Origin: Benzoatithermus flavus
GTDB taxonomy: Bacteria > Pseudomonadota > Alphaproteobacteria > Geminicoccales > Geminicoccaceae
DNA: 64,000 bases
NCBI RefSeq assembly: GCF_037908215.1
Contig: NZ_JBBLZC010000010.1
Span: 1-64,000 of the forward strand
Direction: 5' to 3'
In this document: positions 35,032 to 46,000 of the stretch, piece by piece
How the letters are laid out: each line of letters opens with the position of its first letter
Position numbering within the stretch: the first letter of the stretch is position 1
Made by a program: the position numbers and the translations under genes
Notes under the pieces: generated by a model
What the model was told of the DNA's origin: nothing
The model's database searches: none
Seen by the model: only the letters and a program-made list of their open reading frames with translations

Positions 35032-36060
35032 TCAGCGGAACGGCGGATTATACATCAGGCCGCCGTTCTTCCACAGCGCATTCAGGCCGCGCTGGATCTT
35101 GAGCGGCGTGTTGGGCCCGAGGTTCCGGTCGAAGCTCTCGCCGTAGTTGCCGACCTGCTCGATCACCTTGACCGTGAAGTCGTTCGGCAGGCCCAGCTCC
35201 TTGCCCTTCTCCTCGATGACGCCGAGGAAACGCTGGATGTCGGGGTTCTTGGTCTCGGCCTTGACCTGCTGGACGTTCTTGCTGGTGATGCCGAACTCCT
35301 CGGCCTGGAGCATGGTGAAGAAGGTCCAACGGACCACGTCGGCCCATTCGTCGTCTCCCTGGCGCACCGCGGGGCCGAGCGGCTCCTTCGAGATGATCTC
35401 GGGCAGGATGACGTGGTCGTCGGGGTTGGCGAGCTTCACGCGGGTGGCGTAGAGGCCGGACTGGTCGGTGGTGAGCACGTCGCAGCGGCCGGCATCGTAG
35501 GCCTTGTTGACCTCGTCGTTGTTCTCGAACACGACGGGGGTGTATTTCATGTTGTTGGCGCGGAAATAGTCCGCGAGGTTGAGCTCGGTCGTGGTGCCGG
35601 CCTGGACGCAGACCGAGGCGCCGTCGAGCTCGAGGGCGCTCTTCACGCCCAGGGACTTCTTCGCCATGAAGCCCTGGCCGTCGTAGTAGTTGACGGCCGG
35701 GAAATCGAGCCCGAGCGCGCTGTCGCGCGAGCTGGTCCAGGTCGTGTTGCGCGAGAGCACGTCGATCTCGCCCGACTGGAGCGCCGTGAACCGCTCCTTG
35801 GCGTTGAGTGGCGTGTACTTGACCTTCGTGGCATCGCCGAACACGGCGGCTGCCACGGCCCTGCACAGATCGACGTCCAGGCCGGACCAGTTGTTCTGCG
35901 CGTCCACGGTGGCGAAGCCCGGCAGGCCCGAGACGTTCACCCCGCACTGCACGAAGCCCTTCTTCTTCACGTTCTCGAAGGTCTGTCCCGCCTGCGCTCC
36001 GCTCGCCGCGAACACCCCCGCCGCAGCGACACCTGCCAAGAGCAGAGCCGATAGACGCAT
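35032..36060 (-). CDS. aapJ: general L-amino acid ABC transporter substrate-binding protein
   Basis: 342-aa periplasmic binding protein. Signal peptide MRLSALLLAGVAAAGVFA is cut near SGAQA. Family features are VKKKGFVQCGVNVSGLPGFA, NNWSGLDVDLCRAVAAAVFG, QSGEIDVLSRNTTWTSSRD and QAGTTTELNLADYFRANN. The protein binds a broad set of L-amino acids. AAGGAGGA lies just before the ATG. It is the first gene of aapJQMP and probably the most expressed. Confidence 0.96.
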   Translation of the reverse strand: MRLSALLLAGVAAAGVFAASGAQAGQTFENVKKKGFVQCGVNVSGLPGFATVDAQNNWSGLDVDLCRAVAAAVFGDATKVKYTPLNAKERFTALQSGEIDVLSRNTTWTSSRDSALGLDFPAVNYYDGQGFMAKKSLGVKSALELDGASVCVQAGTTTELNLADYFRANNMKYTPVVFENNDEVNKAYDAGRCDVLTTDQSGLYATRVKLANPDDHVILPEIISKEPLGPAVRQGDDEWADVVRWTFFTMLQAEEFGITSKNVQQVKAETKNPDIQRFLGVIEEKGKELGLPNDFTVKVIEQVGNYGESFDRNLGPNTPLKIQRGLNALWKNGGLMYNPPFR

Positions 36061-36293
36061 GCCTGTCCTCCTTAACCTCGTTCTTTCCGGGCCGATCCGG
36101 CCGGCCCACCCTGGCGGGAGCGCCTCTCCCCGCCCGGAAGCGTGGCCGGACTGTGACAGACTGTCCCGCCGCTGCCAACGGGCAAACCGACCGGCAGGGC
36201 CTCGGCCGGTGCCGGATTTGCGTTCGCGACGGCGCGTGCTATCGGGCGCCAGCGAGGCGCAAGGGATCAGCAGTCAGCAAGGATCTGCGAGCA

Positions 36294-37437
36294 ATGAACG
36301 ATGCGACCCTGGTGACGATGGCCGGACGCGAGCCCGAGCGCCATGCGGGCGTGGTCAATCCGCCCGTCTATCACGCATCCACGATCCTGTTCCCGACCTT
36401 GGACGCGCTCGAGGCGGCACGGCCCGACCGCGGGGTCTATTACGGCCGCTACGGCACGCCCACGACCTTCGCGCTCGAGGAGGCGGTGGCCCGGCTCGAA
36501 GGCGGCGATCGGGCGATCGCGGTGGGCTCGGGCAAGACCGCGATCACGGCCACCCTGCTCTCCCTTCTGAAGAGCGGCGATCATCTCCTCGTCACCGATT
36601 CGGTCTATGCGCCCACGCGCCATTTCTGCTCGGCCACCCTCGCCCGCTTCGGCATCGAGACCAGCTATTACGATCCCCTGATCGGCGGGCGCATCGCCGA
36701 GCTCATCCGGCCCAACACGAAGGTCGTGTTCACCGAGAGCCCGGGTTCGCTCACCTTCGAGGTCCAGGACATCCCGGCGATCGCCGAGGCCGCCCATGCC
36801 AGGGGCGCTCTCGTCGTCATGGACAATACCTGGGCCTCGCCGCTCTACTTCAAGCCGTTCCGGCACGGGGTCGACATCTCGATCCAGGCGGCGACCAAGT
36901 ATATCGGCGGTCATTCCGACCTGATGATGGGGATCGTCACCTGCACCGAGGCGGCCTACGAGCGCGTCTGGCGCGGAGTCATGGAGGTCGCGACCGTGGC
37001 CGCTCCGGACGACTGCTATCTGGCGCTGCGGGGCCTGCGCACGCTCTCGGCCCGGCTCGAGCGGCATCAGAGGAGCGCCATCGAGGTCGCCGAGTGGCTG
37101 CGGGGGCGGCCCGAGATAGCGGGCGTCCTCCACCCTGCCCTGCCCGGCGATCCCGGCCACGCGCTGTGGCGACGCGATTTTCTGGGCGCTTCCGGCCTGT
37201 TCGGCTTCGTGCTCAAGCCGTGCCCGAGGACAGCGCTCGCCGCCATGCTGGACGGCATGGAGCTTTTCGGCATGGGCTATAGCTGGGGCGGCTACGAGAG
37301 CCTTTTGATCCCGACCCATCCCGAGACCTGCCGCACCGCCGTGCCCTGGCGCACGGATGGCGTGCCGATGCGCATTCATGTCGGGCTCGAGGACACGAAG
37401 GACCTGATCGCCGATCTCGAGGCCGGGCTGAACCGAC

Positions 37438-37457
<20 letters not shown>
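36294..37457 (+). CDS. metC: cystathionine beta-lyase
   Basis: 387-aa PLP enzyme that splits cystathionine into homocysteine, pyruvate and ammonia. The PLP Lys is in SIQAATKYIGGHSDL; other motifs are YYGRYGTPTTFALEEAVA, VFTESPGSLTFEVQDIPAIA, VMDNTWASPLYFKPF and GYSWGGYESLLIPTHPE. The ATG with AAGGA 9 nt upstream is chosen over a longer frame. Divergent from aapJ and convergent with tlyA, overlapping its 3' end by 20 nt. Closely related enzymes (gamma-synthases) differ around the Trp/Gly segment; beta-lyase is the better match. Confidence 0.9.
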
Positions 37458-38202
<745 letters not shown>

Positions 38203-38219
38203 GGTCCGGCCGGAGCCGC

Positions 38220-38663
38220 TCAGGGCAGGAGGTCCACGATCTCGACCCCCAGCCGCTCGCGCAGGCGCTCGGCCAGGATGCGGCGGTGACAGTGCTCGGG
38301 CCGGCGCTCGAAGCAGAGCAGGCAGATCGGCCGGTCCGAGGCGGCAAGGCGGACGAGCTCCTCCAGCTCGGCCTGTGCTGCCGGGGTGGCGAGATGCTCC
38401 TCGTAGATGCGGCGGAGGTCCTCGTAGCGTCCCGTGCGCGCCGCGAGCCGGCCTTCGGCCGGCGTGCCGAGGTCGCGCAGGTGCAGATAGTCGATGCCGC
38501 CTGCGGCGAGTCCGGCCCGGAGCTGGCGCTTGGAGAAGCCGGGCCGACGCGAGGCCGTGACCGCCCGCACGTCGGCCAGGAGCCTCACCCCGACTGCGGC
38601 CAGGGTCTCGCGCACGGCATCGAGCGTGCTTTCCTGGTAGCCGATCGTGAAGACGGTGGTCAC
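38220..38663 (-). CDS. DUF488 family protein
   Basis: 147 aa, cytoplasmic. It begins VTTVFTIGYQESTLDAVRET, the standard DUF488 opening, and has LLADVRAVTASRRPGFSKRQ, IDYLHLRDLGTPAEGR and the Cys/His motif ICLLCFERRPEHCHRRILAE, possibly metal-binding. The GTG start lies 1 nt after the dxs stop; an in-frame ATG further upstream would run deep into dxs. Function unknown. Confidence 0.85.
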   Translation of the reverse strand: MTTVFTIGYQESTLDAVRETLAAVGVRLLADVRAVTASRRPGFSKRQLRAGLAAGGIDYLHLRDLGTPAEGRLAARTGRYEDLRRIYEEHLATPAAQAELEELVRLAASDRPICLLCFERRPEHCHRRILAERLRERLGVEIVDLLP

Positions 38664-38664
38664 G

Positions 38665-40593
38665 TCAACCGCGCGTGGCAACCGGCCGGATGACGGTGGC
38701 GCGGTCGTGACCGACCGCCTCCAGCGCGCGCCGGACGATGCCGGACGCGTTGAGCCCGGCCTCCTCGTACATGCCGGCGGGCGTGCCGTGCTCGATGAAG
38801 CGGTCGGGCAGGACCAGGCTGCGCAGCCGGAGCCTGCCGGCATCGAGCAGGCCCTCGTCCAGCAGGAACTGCTGCACGAAGCTGCCGAAGCCGCCGATCG
38901 AGCCCTCCTCGACCGTGAGCAGCACCTGATGATGGCGGGCGAGCTGGCGGATCAGGTCGCGGTCCAGGGGCTTCGCGAAGCGGGCGTCGGCCACGGTGGT
39001 GGCATAGCCGCGGGCGGTGATCTCGTCGGCGGCTTTCAGCGCCTCCTGCAGGCGCGCGCCGAAGGAGAGGATCGCCACCCGCGTGCCTTCGCGGACGATG
39101 CGACCTTTGCCGATCGGCAGCACCTCGCCGCGCTCCGGGAGATCGACGCCGACACCCTCGCCGCGCGGGTAGCGGAAGGCGATCGGGCCGGCATCGAAGC
39201 GGGCGGCAGTCGCCACCATGTGAACGAGCTCGGCCTCGTCGGCTGCCGCCATGATCACCATGCCCGGCACGCAGCCGAGATAGGCGACGTCGAAGCTGCC
39301 GGCGTGCGTCGGCCCGTCGGCGCCGACGAGGCCCGCCCGGTCGATCGCGAAGCGTACCGGCAGGTTCTGGATCGCGACGTCGTGGACGACCTGGTCGTAG
39401 GCACGCTGCAGGAAGGTCGAGTAGATGGCGCAGAACGGCCGGAAGCCCTCGGCGGCGAGTCCGGCCGCGAAGGTGACGGCGTGCTGCTCGGCGATGCCGA
39501 CGTCGAAGCAGCGCTCGGGAAACGCCTTCTCGAACAGGTCGAGGCCGGTGCCGGACGGCATGGCGGCCGTGATCGCCACGATCCGGTCGTCGATCTCGGC
39601 TTCCTTCACGAGCGCCTTCGCGAACACCGAGGTGTAGGAGGGTGCGTTCGACTTGGCCTTGTGCTGCGCGCCGGTGACGACGTCGAACTTGTTCACACCG
39701 TGATACTTGTCGGCCGCGGCCTCGGCGGGCGGGTAGCCCTTCCCTTTCTGGGTCACGACGTGGATGAGGACGGGCCCCTTGCCGGCGTCGTCGCGCACGT
39801 TCTCGAGGACGGGGATCAGATGGTCGAGATTGTGGCCGTCGAGCGGACCGATATAGTAGAAGCCCAGCTCCTCGAACAGCGTGCCGCCGGTGGCGAGCCC
39901 GCGGGCATATTCCTCGGCGCGCGCCGCCGCCTGCTGCAGGCGCTTGGGGAACGCCTTGGTGAGCTGCTTCGCGATGTGCCGGAAGGTCCGGTACTCGTGG
40001 CTCGAGATCATCCGCGAGAGATAAGCGCTCATCGCCCCCACCGGCGGGGCGATCGACATGTCGTTGTCGTTGAGGATGACGATCAGCCGCGACTTCATCG
40101 CCCCGGCATTGTTCATGGCCTCGTAGGCCATGCCGGCGCTCATCGCACCGTCGCCGATCACGGCGATCACGTTGCGCTCGATGCCGTCGAGCCTCGCCGC
40201 CGTCGCCATCCCGAGGCCGGCCGAGATCGAGGTCGAGCTGTGCGCCGCCCCGAACGGGTCGTAGATGCTCTCGGCCCGCCGGGTGAAGCCGCTGAGGCCG
40301 CCCGGCTGACGCAGGGTGCGGATGCGGTCGCGCCGGCCGGTCAGGATCTTGTGCGGGTAGGCCTGGTGGCCGACGTCCCAGATCAGCCGGTCGTGCGGCG
40401 TATCGAAGACGTAGTGCAGCGCTACCGTGAGCTCGACCACGCCGAGCCCCGCCCCGAGATGGCCGCCCGTCACCGAGACCGCGTCGATCGTCTCCCGCCG
40501 CAGCTCGTCCGCTACCTGCTGCAGGCTCTCGCGCGAGACGCGGCGCAGATCACAGGGCTCGTGAATCTGGTCGAGGAGCGGCGTCGAGGGCAT
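38665..40593 (-). CDS. dxs: 1-deoxy-D-xylulose-5-phosphate synthase
   Basis: 642-aa thiamine-diphosphate enzyme that makes DXP from pyruvate and glyceraldehyde 3-phosphate, the first step of the MEP isoprenoid route. Motifs are TGGHLGAGLGVVELTVALH, DVGHQAYPHKILTGR, the ThDP motif VIGDGAMSAGMAYEAMNNAG to ILNDNDMSI, and the transketolase part with DRAGLVGADGPTHAGSFD. The start MPSTPLLDQI is normal for alphaproteobacteria; a 112-codon extension overlaps ispA and is rejected. 25 bp downstream of ispA. Confidence 0.97.
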   Translation of the reverse strand: MPSTPLLDQIHEPCDLRRVSRESLQQVADELRRETIDAVSVTGGHLGAGLGVVELTVALHYVFDTPHDRLIWDVGHQAYPHKILTGRRDRIRTLRQPGGLSGFTRRAESIYDPFGAAHSSTSISAGLGMATAARLDGIERNVIAVIGDGAMSAGMAYEAMNNAGAMKSRLIVILNDNDMSIAPPVGAMSAYLSRMISSHEYRTFRHIAKQLTKAFPKRLQQAAARAEEYARGLATGGTLFEELGFYYIGPLDGHNLDHLIPVLENVRDDAGKGPVLIHVVTQKGKGYPPAEAAADKYHGVNKFDVVTGAQHKAKSNAPSYTSVFAKALVKEAEIDDRIVAITAAMPSGTGLDLFEKAFPERCFDVGIAEQHAVTFAAGLAAEGFRPFCAIYSTFLQRAYDQVVHDVAIQNLPVRFAIDRAGLVGADGPTHAGSFDVAYLGCVPGMVIMAAADEAELVHMVATAARFDAGPIAFRYPRGEGVGVDLPERGEVLPIGKGRIVREGTRVAILSFGARLQEALKAADEITARGYATTVADARFAKPLDRDLIRQLARHHQVLLTVEEGSIGGFGSFVQQFLLDEGLLDAGRLRLRSLVLPDRFIEHGTPAGMYEEAGLNASGIVRRALEAVGHDRATVIRPVATRG

Positions 40594-40618
40594 ATGGCGG
40601 GGGCCTCTCGCGATGAAG

Positions 40619-41512
40619 CTAGGATCGACGGTCGATGACGAAGGCGAAGAGTTGACCCAGAACCCTGGCGCTGTCACCGAAAATGTCAAGGCGACCCAAT
40701 GCCGACCGGCGCAGCTCCTCGAGCTTGGCCCTGGCGCCGGCAACGCCCAGGCGACGCACGAAGGTGGCTTTGCCGACCTCGCTGTCGCGACCGGAATCCT
40801 TGCCGGTGACCGCACTGTCGCCTTCGAGATCGAGGAGATCGTCCTTGATCTGGAAGGCGAGGCCGAGATCGTGCGCATAGCCGCGAAGCGCTTCCGTCTC
40901 GGCGGATCCAGCCCGGCCGAGGACAGCACCTGCCTCGCAGGAGAAGCCGATGATCGCTCCGGTCTTCAGGCGCTGGAGCGTCGTGATCTCGGCAACGGTC
41001 AGCTCCTGCCGTTCGGCCAGAAGGTCGATCATCTGCCCACCGCACATGCCGAGCGCCCCCGAGGCCTCGGCGAGCTTTCGGACGAGCCGGCAGCGCTGGC
41101 CGGGATCGGCACCGTAATCGTCGCGCGCCAGCACCTCGAAGGCCAGTGCCTGCAGCGCATCGCCGGCGAGGATGGCGGTGGCCTCGTCGAAGGCGCGGTG
41201 GCAGCTCGGCCGGCCGCGGCGGAGCGCCGCGTCGTCCATGGCCGGCAGGTCGTCATGGACCAGCGAATAGGCGTGGATCAGCTCGACGGCAGCCCCCACG
41301 CGAATGGGGGCGGCACCGGTGATGCCGAACAGCTCGGCCGTGGCCGCGACCAGGAACGGGCGCAGCCGCTTGCCGCCACCGAGCGCAGCGTAGCGCATGG
41401 CCTCGTTGAGGCGGGCCTGAGCGCCCTCCGCCGCCGGCAGGAGGGCCGCGAGTTCGACCTCGACGGCGGCAGCGACGGTCGCCATCCGCGCCTCGAGCAG
41501 GACCGTGCTCAT
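40619..41512 (-). CDS. ispA: farnesyl diphosphate synthase (polyprenyl synthetase)
   Basis: 297-aa trans-prenyltransferase. The two Asp-rich motifs are LVHDDLPAMDDAALRRGRP and AFQIKDDLLDLEGD; GGGKRLRPFLVAAT binds diphosphate. Length and residues before the first Asp motif fit FPP synthase. The ATG overlaps the xseB stop as ATGA. It continues the isoprenoid pathway served by Dxs. Confidence 0.94.
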   Translation of the reverse strand: MSTVLLEARMATVAAAVEVELAALLPAAEGAQARLNEAMRYAALGGGKRLRPFLVAATAELFGITGAAPIRVGAAVELIHAYSLVHDDLPAMDDAALRRGRPSCHRAFDEATAILAGDALQALAFEVLARDDYGADPGQRCRLVRKLAEASGALGMCGGQMIDLLAERQELTVAEITTLQRLKTGAIIGFSCEAGAVLGRAGSAETEALRGYAHDLGLAFQIKDDLLDLEGDSAVTGKDSGRDSEVGKATFVRRLGVAGARAKLEELRRSALGRLDIFGDSARVLGQLFAFVIDRRS

Positions 41513-41784
41513 TGCTCCTCGAACGGCGTCAGCTTCGGGGTGCCATCGCGCTCGAGCGTGAGCTTCTCTACCCGGAGCTGCACCTGACGCAGCTTCTCCG
41601 CGCAATGCTGGCGCAGCGCCGTGCCGCGCTCGTAGGCCCGGATCGAGCTTTCGAGGTCGAGCTGGCCGCGCTCGAGCTTCTGAACGATCGCTTCCAGCTC
41701 GGCCAAGGCCTCCTCGAAGCTCATCTGCGCCACCGGCCGCGTGGCCGCGTTCCCCTGCTCGGGGCCGATGAAGGGCTCCGCCAT
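41509..41784 (-). CDS. xseB: exodeoxyribonuclease VII small subunit
   Basis: 91 aa. The core SFEEALAELEAIVQKLERGQ, LDLESSIRAYERGTALRQHC and AEKLRQVQLRVEKL is typical of XseB, a helical partner of XseA in ssDNA degradation. Overlaps ispA by 4 nt and follows the deacetylase-like gene by 6 bp. xseA is not in the window. Confidence 0.94.
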   Translation of the reverse strand: MAEPFIGPEQGNAATRPVAQMSFEEALAELEAIVQKLERGQLDLESSIRAYERGTALRQHCAEKLRQVQLRVEKLTLERDGTPKLTPFEEQ

Positions 41785-41790
41785 CGTGTC

Positions 41791-42720
41791 TCAGTTCTCC
41801 GCAAGCGCCTTGAGGTGGGCGACGACGCTGCGTGCGAGCGCCGCCGGATCATAGCCGCCCTCGAGGACGGAGACGATCCTTCCTTGCGCATGGGCCTCAG
41901 CGAGCTTGACCAGCTCACGTGTCGCCCAGGCGAAGTCCTCCTCGAACAGGGCGAAGCTCGCGAGCGGGTCCTCGGCGTGGGCGTCGAAGCCGGCCGAGAT
42001 CAGGATCAGCTCGGGCCGCCAGCGGTCGATCGCCGGCAGGACGTCGCGCTCGACCACCTTGCGCCAGGCCTGGCTGCCGGTTCCGGGGGGCAGCGGCCGG
42101 TTCAGGATGTTGCCCTTGATGCCGCGCTCGCCGACGTGGCCGGTGCCGGGATAGAGCGGCGACTGGTGGGTCGAGACGTAGAGCGTGTCGGGGTCGTCGA
42201 AGAACGTGTCCTGGGTGCCGTTGCCGTGGTGCACGTCCCAGTCGAAGATGGCGATGCGCGAGAGCTTGTGCACCGCGCGCGCCTGCATGGCCGCGACCGC
42301 GACGTGGTTGAAGAGGCAAAAGCCCATCGCCGTCATCGGCTCGGCATGATGGCCGGGCGGGCGCATGGCGCAGAAGGCCCGCTTCGCCTCGCCGGCCATC
42401 ACGGCGTCGACGGCAGCACAGGCCGCACCGGAGGCGCGCAGAGCCGCCTCGCCGGAATGAGGGTTCAGGACCGTGTCGCTGTCGATCCGCACATAGCCCT
42501 CGTGCGGCACGGCGGCGAGAATGCGGCTCGTGTGGAGCTCGGGGTGGACGCGCTGGATCTGCTCGAGCGTCGCGAGCGGCGCTTCCCGCCGCTCGAGGCC
42601 CGGAACCGTCGCCTCCTCGAGGCAGCGCAGGATCATCTTGAGCCGGATCGGCGCTTCGGGATGGCCGGGACCGGGATCGTGCTGCTGCGCCACCGGATGG
42701 GTGTAGAACAGAACCGTCAT
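41791..42720 (-). CDS. histone deacetylase family protein (acetylpolyamine amidohydrolase type)
   Basis: 309-aa Zn-dependent deacetylase. Motifs include HDPGPGHPEAPIRLKMIL, the active-site MRPPGHHAEPMTAMGFCLFN (two His), metal ligands in IFDWDVHHGNGTQDTFF and SAGFDAHAEDPL, and the catalytic Tyr loop VLEGGYDPAALARS. Prokaryotic members remove acetyl from polyamines or proteins; substrate unknown. The ATG at 42720 is chosen because upstream codons are Arg/Pro-rich and unconserved. First gene of the xseB-ispA-dxs-DUF488-tlyA run. Confidence 0.92.
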   Translation of the reverse strand: MTVLFYTHPVAQQHDPGPGHPEAPIRLKMILRCLEEATVPGLERREAPLATLEQIQRVHPELHTSRILAAVPHEGYVRIDSDTVLNPHSGEAALRASGAACAAVDAVMAGEAKRAFCAMRPPGHHAEPMTAMGFCLFNHVAVAAMQARAVHKLSRIAIFDWDVHHGNGTQDTFFDDPDTLYVSTHQSPLYPGTGHVGERGIKGNILNRPLPPGTGSQAWRKVVERDVLPAIDRWRPELILISAGFDAHAEDPLASFALFEEDFAWATRELVKLAEAHAQGRIVSVLEGGYDPAALARSVVAHLKALAEN

Positions 42721-43074
42721 CGCCCGACGCCTCCCCACGCGATCCTCGCTCCTGTGGAACGTTATCGACCCCCGTGGAGGCCGAGGCAAGGGCGCCGCCC
42801 TGCGGCGTGGTTTCCCCCTGCCGCGCGGAGCCGGATGGCGCGTCGGCCCGTCTCGTCGAGGCCGTGGCGGTTCGTCGGGTGCCAGTCGAAGCGCGGGAGA
42901 TCGGCGAGGCGGTAGGGGCAAAGTGTTGGGAGATGCCGTCGGCCGCGCTCGCTTACCCGCGGCGGCGCAGCCCGCCTCGCACCTTGGAAGTGCGGGCATG
43001 GATCCGATTTCCATCGGGTAGTCCCGAACCGGATCGGGCCGACATTGGCACGAGCTCCGAGCCGGGTCCCGAGC
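42721..43074. other. 354-bp intergenic region
   Basis: Between the mfd stop and the deacetylase start, both minus-strand genes. No gene-like ORF was recognised. It should hold the promoter of the isoprenoid operon, but no strong -35/-10 pair stood out, and no clear terminator for mfd was seen. Confidence 0.5.
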
Positions 43075-46000
43075 TCAGGCCGCGAGCTGGGCGAGATCGC
43101 TCATCAGCTTCCTTGCCGCCTTCAGCCGCTCGGCCGGGCTCCTGGTCTCGCGCAGATAGACCAGCTTGTGGTCGGGCCGGACCTTCATCTGGCCCTTGCT
43201 CTCGGCGATCAGCCGCACGAGCCGCTCGGGCTTCGCGAACCGGTTCTCGTGGAAGGCGAGCACGATGCCCTTGGGGCCGGCGTCGAGCTTCACCACGTTG
43301 GCCCGGCGGCAGAGCTGCTTGATCGCCACGATCTGCAGGAGCTGCTCCGTCTCGGGCGGCATCTTGCCGAAGCGGTCGACGAGCTCGGCCGCGAACGCAT
43401 CGAGCTCCTCGGGTGTGGTGAGGTGAGCCAGACGCCGGTACATCGACAGCCTGAGGTCGATGTCGCCGATGTAGCTCTCGGGCATGAGCGCCGCCGCATC
43501 GATCGTGATCTGCGGCGTCCACTCCGAGGGCGCTTCGGCTTCGGCCGGCTCGCCGGCCTGCCGCTCGCGGAGCGCTGCCACCGCCTCCTCGAGCATGTGG
43601 TTGTAGAGCTCGAAGCCGACCTCGCGGATCTGGCCGGACTGCTCCTCGCCCAAGAGATTGCCTGCACCCCGGATGTCGAGATCGTGGCTCGCGAGCTGGA
43701 AGCCCGCTCCCAGCCCGTCGAGCGACTGGATGACGCTCAGGCGCTTCTCCGCGGTCTCGGCCAGGGCTTTTTGCGCCGGCACGGTGAAGTAGGCGTAGCC
43801 GCGTACCTTCGAGCGGCCCACACGGCCGCGGAGCTGGTAGAGCTGGGCGAGGCCGAAGAGATCGGCGCGGTGCACGATCAGCGTGTTCGCCGTCGGGATG
43901 TCGAGGCCGCTCTCGATGATGTTGGTGGCGATCAGAAGGTCGAGCTTGCGGTCGTAGAAGTCGCCCATGACCTGCTCGAGGTCCTTGGCCGCCATCTGGC
44001 CGTTGGCCATGCCGATCTTGACCTCGGGTACCAGCTTCTCGAGGTCCTGCCGGAGCTTCGGCTGGTCGGCCACGCGCGGGCAGACGTAGAAGGTCTGCCC
44101 GCCGCGATAATGCTCGCGCAGGATCGCCTCGCGCAGGACGACCGGATCGGCCGGCATGACGAAGGTGCGCACGGCGAGCCGGTCGACGGGCGGTGTGGCG
44201 ATGATCGAGAGATCCTTCATCCCGCCCAAGGCCATGTGCAGCGTGCGCGGGATCGGGGTCGCCGTCATGGTGAGCACGTGGACCTCGGCGCGGAGCTGCT
44301 TCAGCCTCTCCTTGTGGGTCACGCCGAAATGCTGCTCCTCGTCGATGACGACGAGGCCCAGGTTCTTGAAGCTCACCCCCTTGCCGAGAAGGGCGTGCGT
44401 GCCGATGACGATGTCGACCTGACCCTCGGCCAGGGCCTTCTTGACCTCGGCCGCCTCCCTGGCGCTCACGAAGCGCGAGAGCTGCGCCACCCGGACCGGC
44501 AGGCCCTCGAAGCGGGTCGCGAACAGCCGGTAGTGCTGGCGGACGAGGAGCGTCGTCGGCGCCAGCAGCGCCACCTGCTTCCCGGACATGGCGGCCACGA
44601 ACGCGGCGCGCAGCGCCACTTCCGTCTTGCCGAAGCCGACATCGCCGCAGATGAGCCGGTCCATCGGCCGGCCCGAGGCCATGTCGGTGAGTACGGCCTC
44701 GATCGCCGCGAGCTGGTCCTCCGTCTCTTCGTAAGGAAAACGGGCCGCGAACTCCTCGTAGATGCCGGGCGGCAGGTCGAGCACCGTCCCTTTGCGCGTC
44801 GCCCGCTCGGCCGCGATCTTGATCAGCTCCTCGGCCAGCTCCTTGATGCGCTCCTTGACCTTGGCCTTCCGCGCCTGCCAGCCGACGCCGCCCAGCTTGT
44901 CGAGGACGACCTCCTGGTCGGCGTGGCCGTAGCGCGAGAGCACGTCGAGGTTCTCGACCGGCACGAACAGCTTGTCGCCGCCCTGGTAGACGAGCTTCAG
45001 GCAGTCGTGGGGCGCGCCGCCGATCTCGAGCGTCACCAGCCCCTCGAAGCGGCCGATGCCGTGCTCGGCGTGGACGACGATGTCGCCCTCGCTCAAGGCG
45101 GTCACGTCCTGGATGAACTTGTCGGCGGCGCGGCGGCTGCGCTTGGGCACGTTCGCGAGCCGGTCGCCGAAAAGATCGTGCTCGCCCAGGATGTGGATGG
45201 TCCTGGTCCTGAAGCCGCGCTCGAGCGGCAGGACCGCGATCGCCGCCCCCGCCACCTTCGGCACCTCGGTCCAGCGCTGCACACGGGTGAGGCGGTCGAA
45301 GCCATGATCGGCGAGGACCTGCTTCAGCCGCTCGGCCGCCCCCTCGCTGTAGGCGGCGATCAAGGGCTTCTCGCCGGCCGCGATCAGCTCCTCGAGGTGC
45401 GCCACGATGGCGTCGAACAGGTTGATCGAGCGGTCGGCGCGCTCGCGGGCGAAGTCGCGCGCGGGATGGCCGCCCAGGTCCTTCACCGCCGTGATCCCGG
45501 CGGGCGGACGCGGTGGGGGGCCGAAGATCGAGAACTGCAGGCGCGTATGCGGCTCCAGCGTGCGCTCGATGCCGCCCTCGTCGAGATAGAGCAGTTCGGG
45601 CGGCAGCGGGCGGTAGGGCGTGGTGCCGAAGCTGGTGCCGGCGGCGGGCGGCTGCAGGCGCGCCTCGTAATGCTCGCCGATCAGCGCCGCCCGCGATCGG
45701 ATCGCGTCCATGGCGAGATGGTCGAGGCCGATCTCGCAGTCGTCCTCGAGATAGGCGGTGAGCGGGACGAGATCGGGATGGAACAGCGGCAGCCAGTGCT
45801 CCATACCGGGGAAGCTGCGGCCGGCCTCGACGGCTTCGAGCAGGGGGTCGCCGGTGACGGCACCGAACTGGCGCAAATATCCGGCCTTGAAGCGCTCGGC
45901 CGCGGCCGTATCCATGAGCACCTCGCTCACCGGCATGAGCTCGAGGGCCGCGATCTTGCCGGTCGAGCGCTGGGTGAGCGGATCGAAGGTACGCAAGGAT

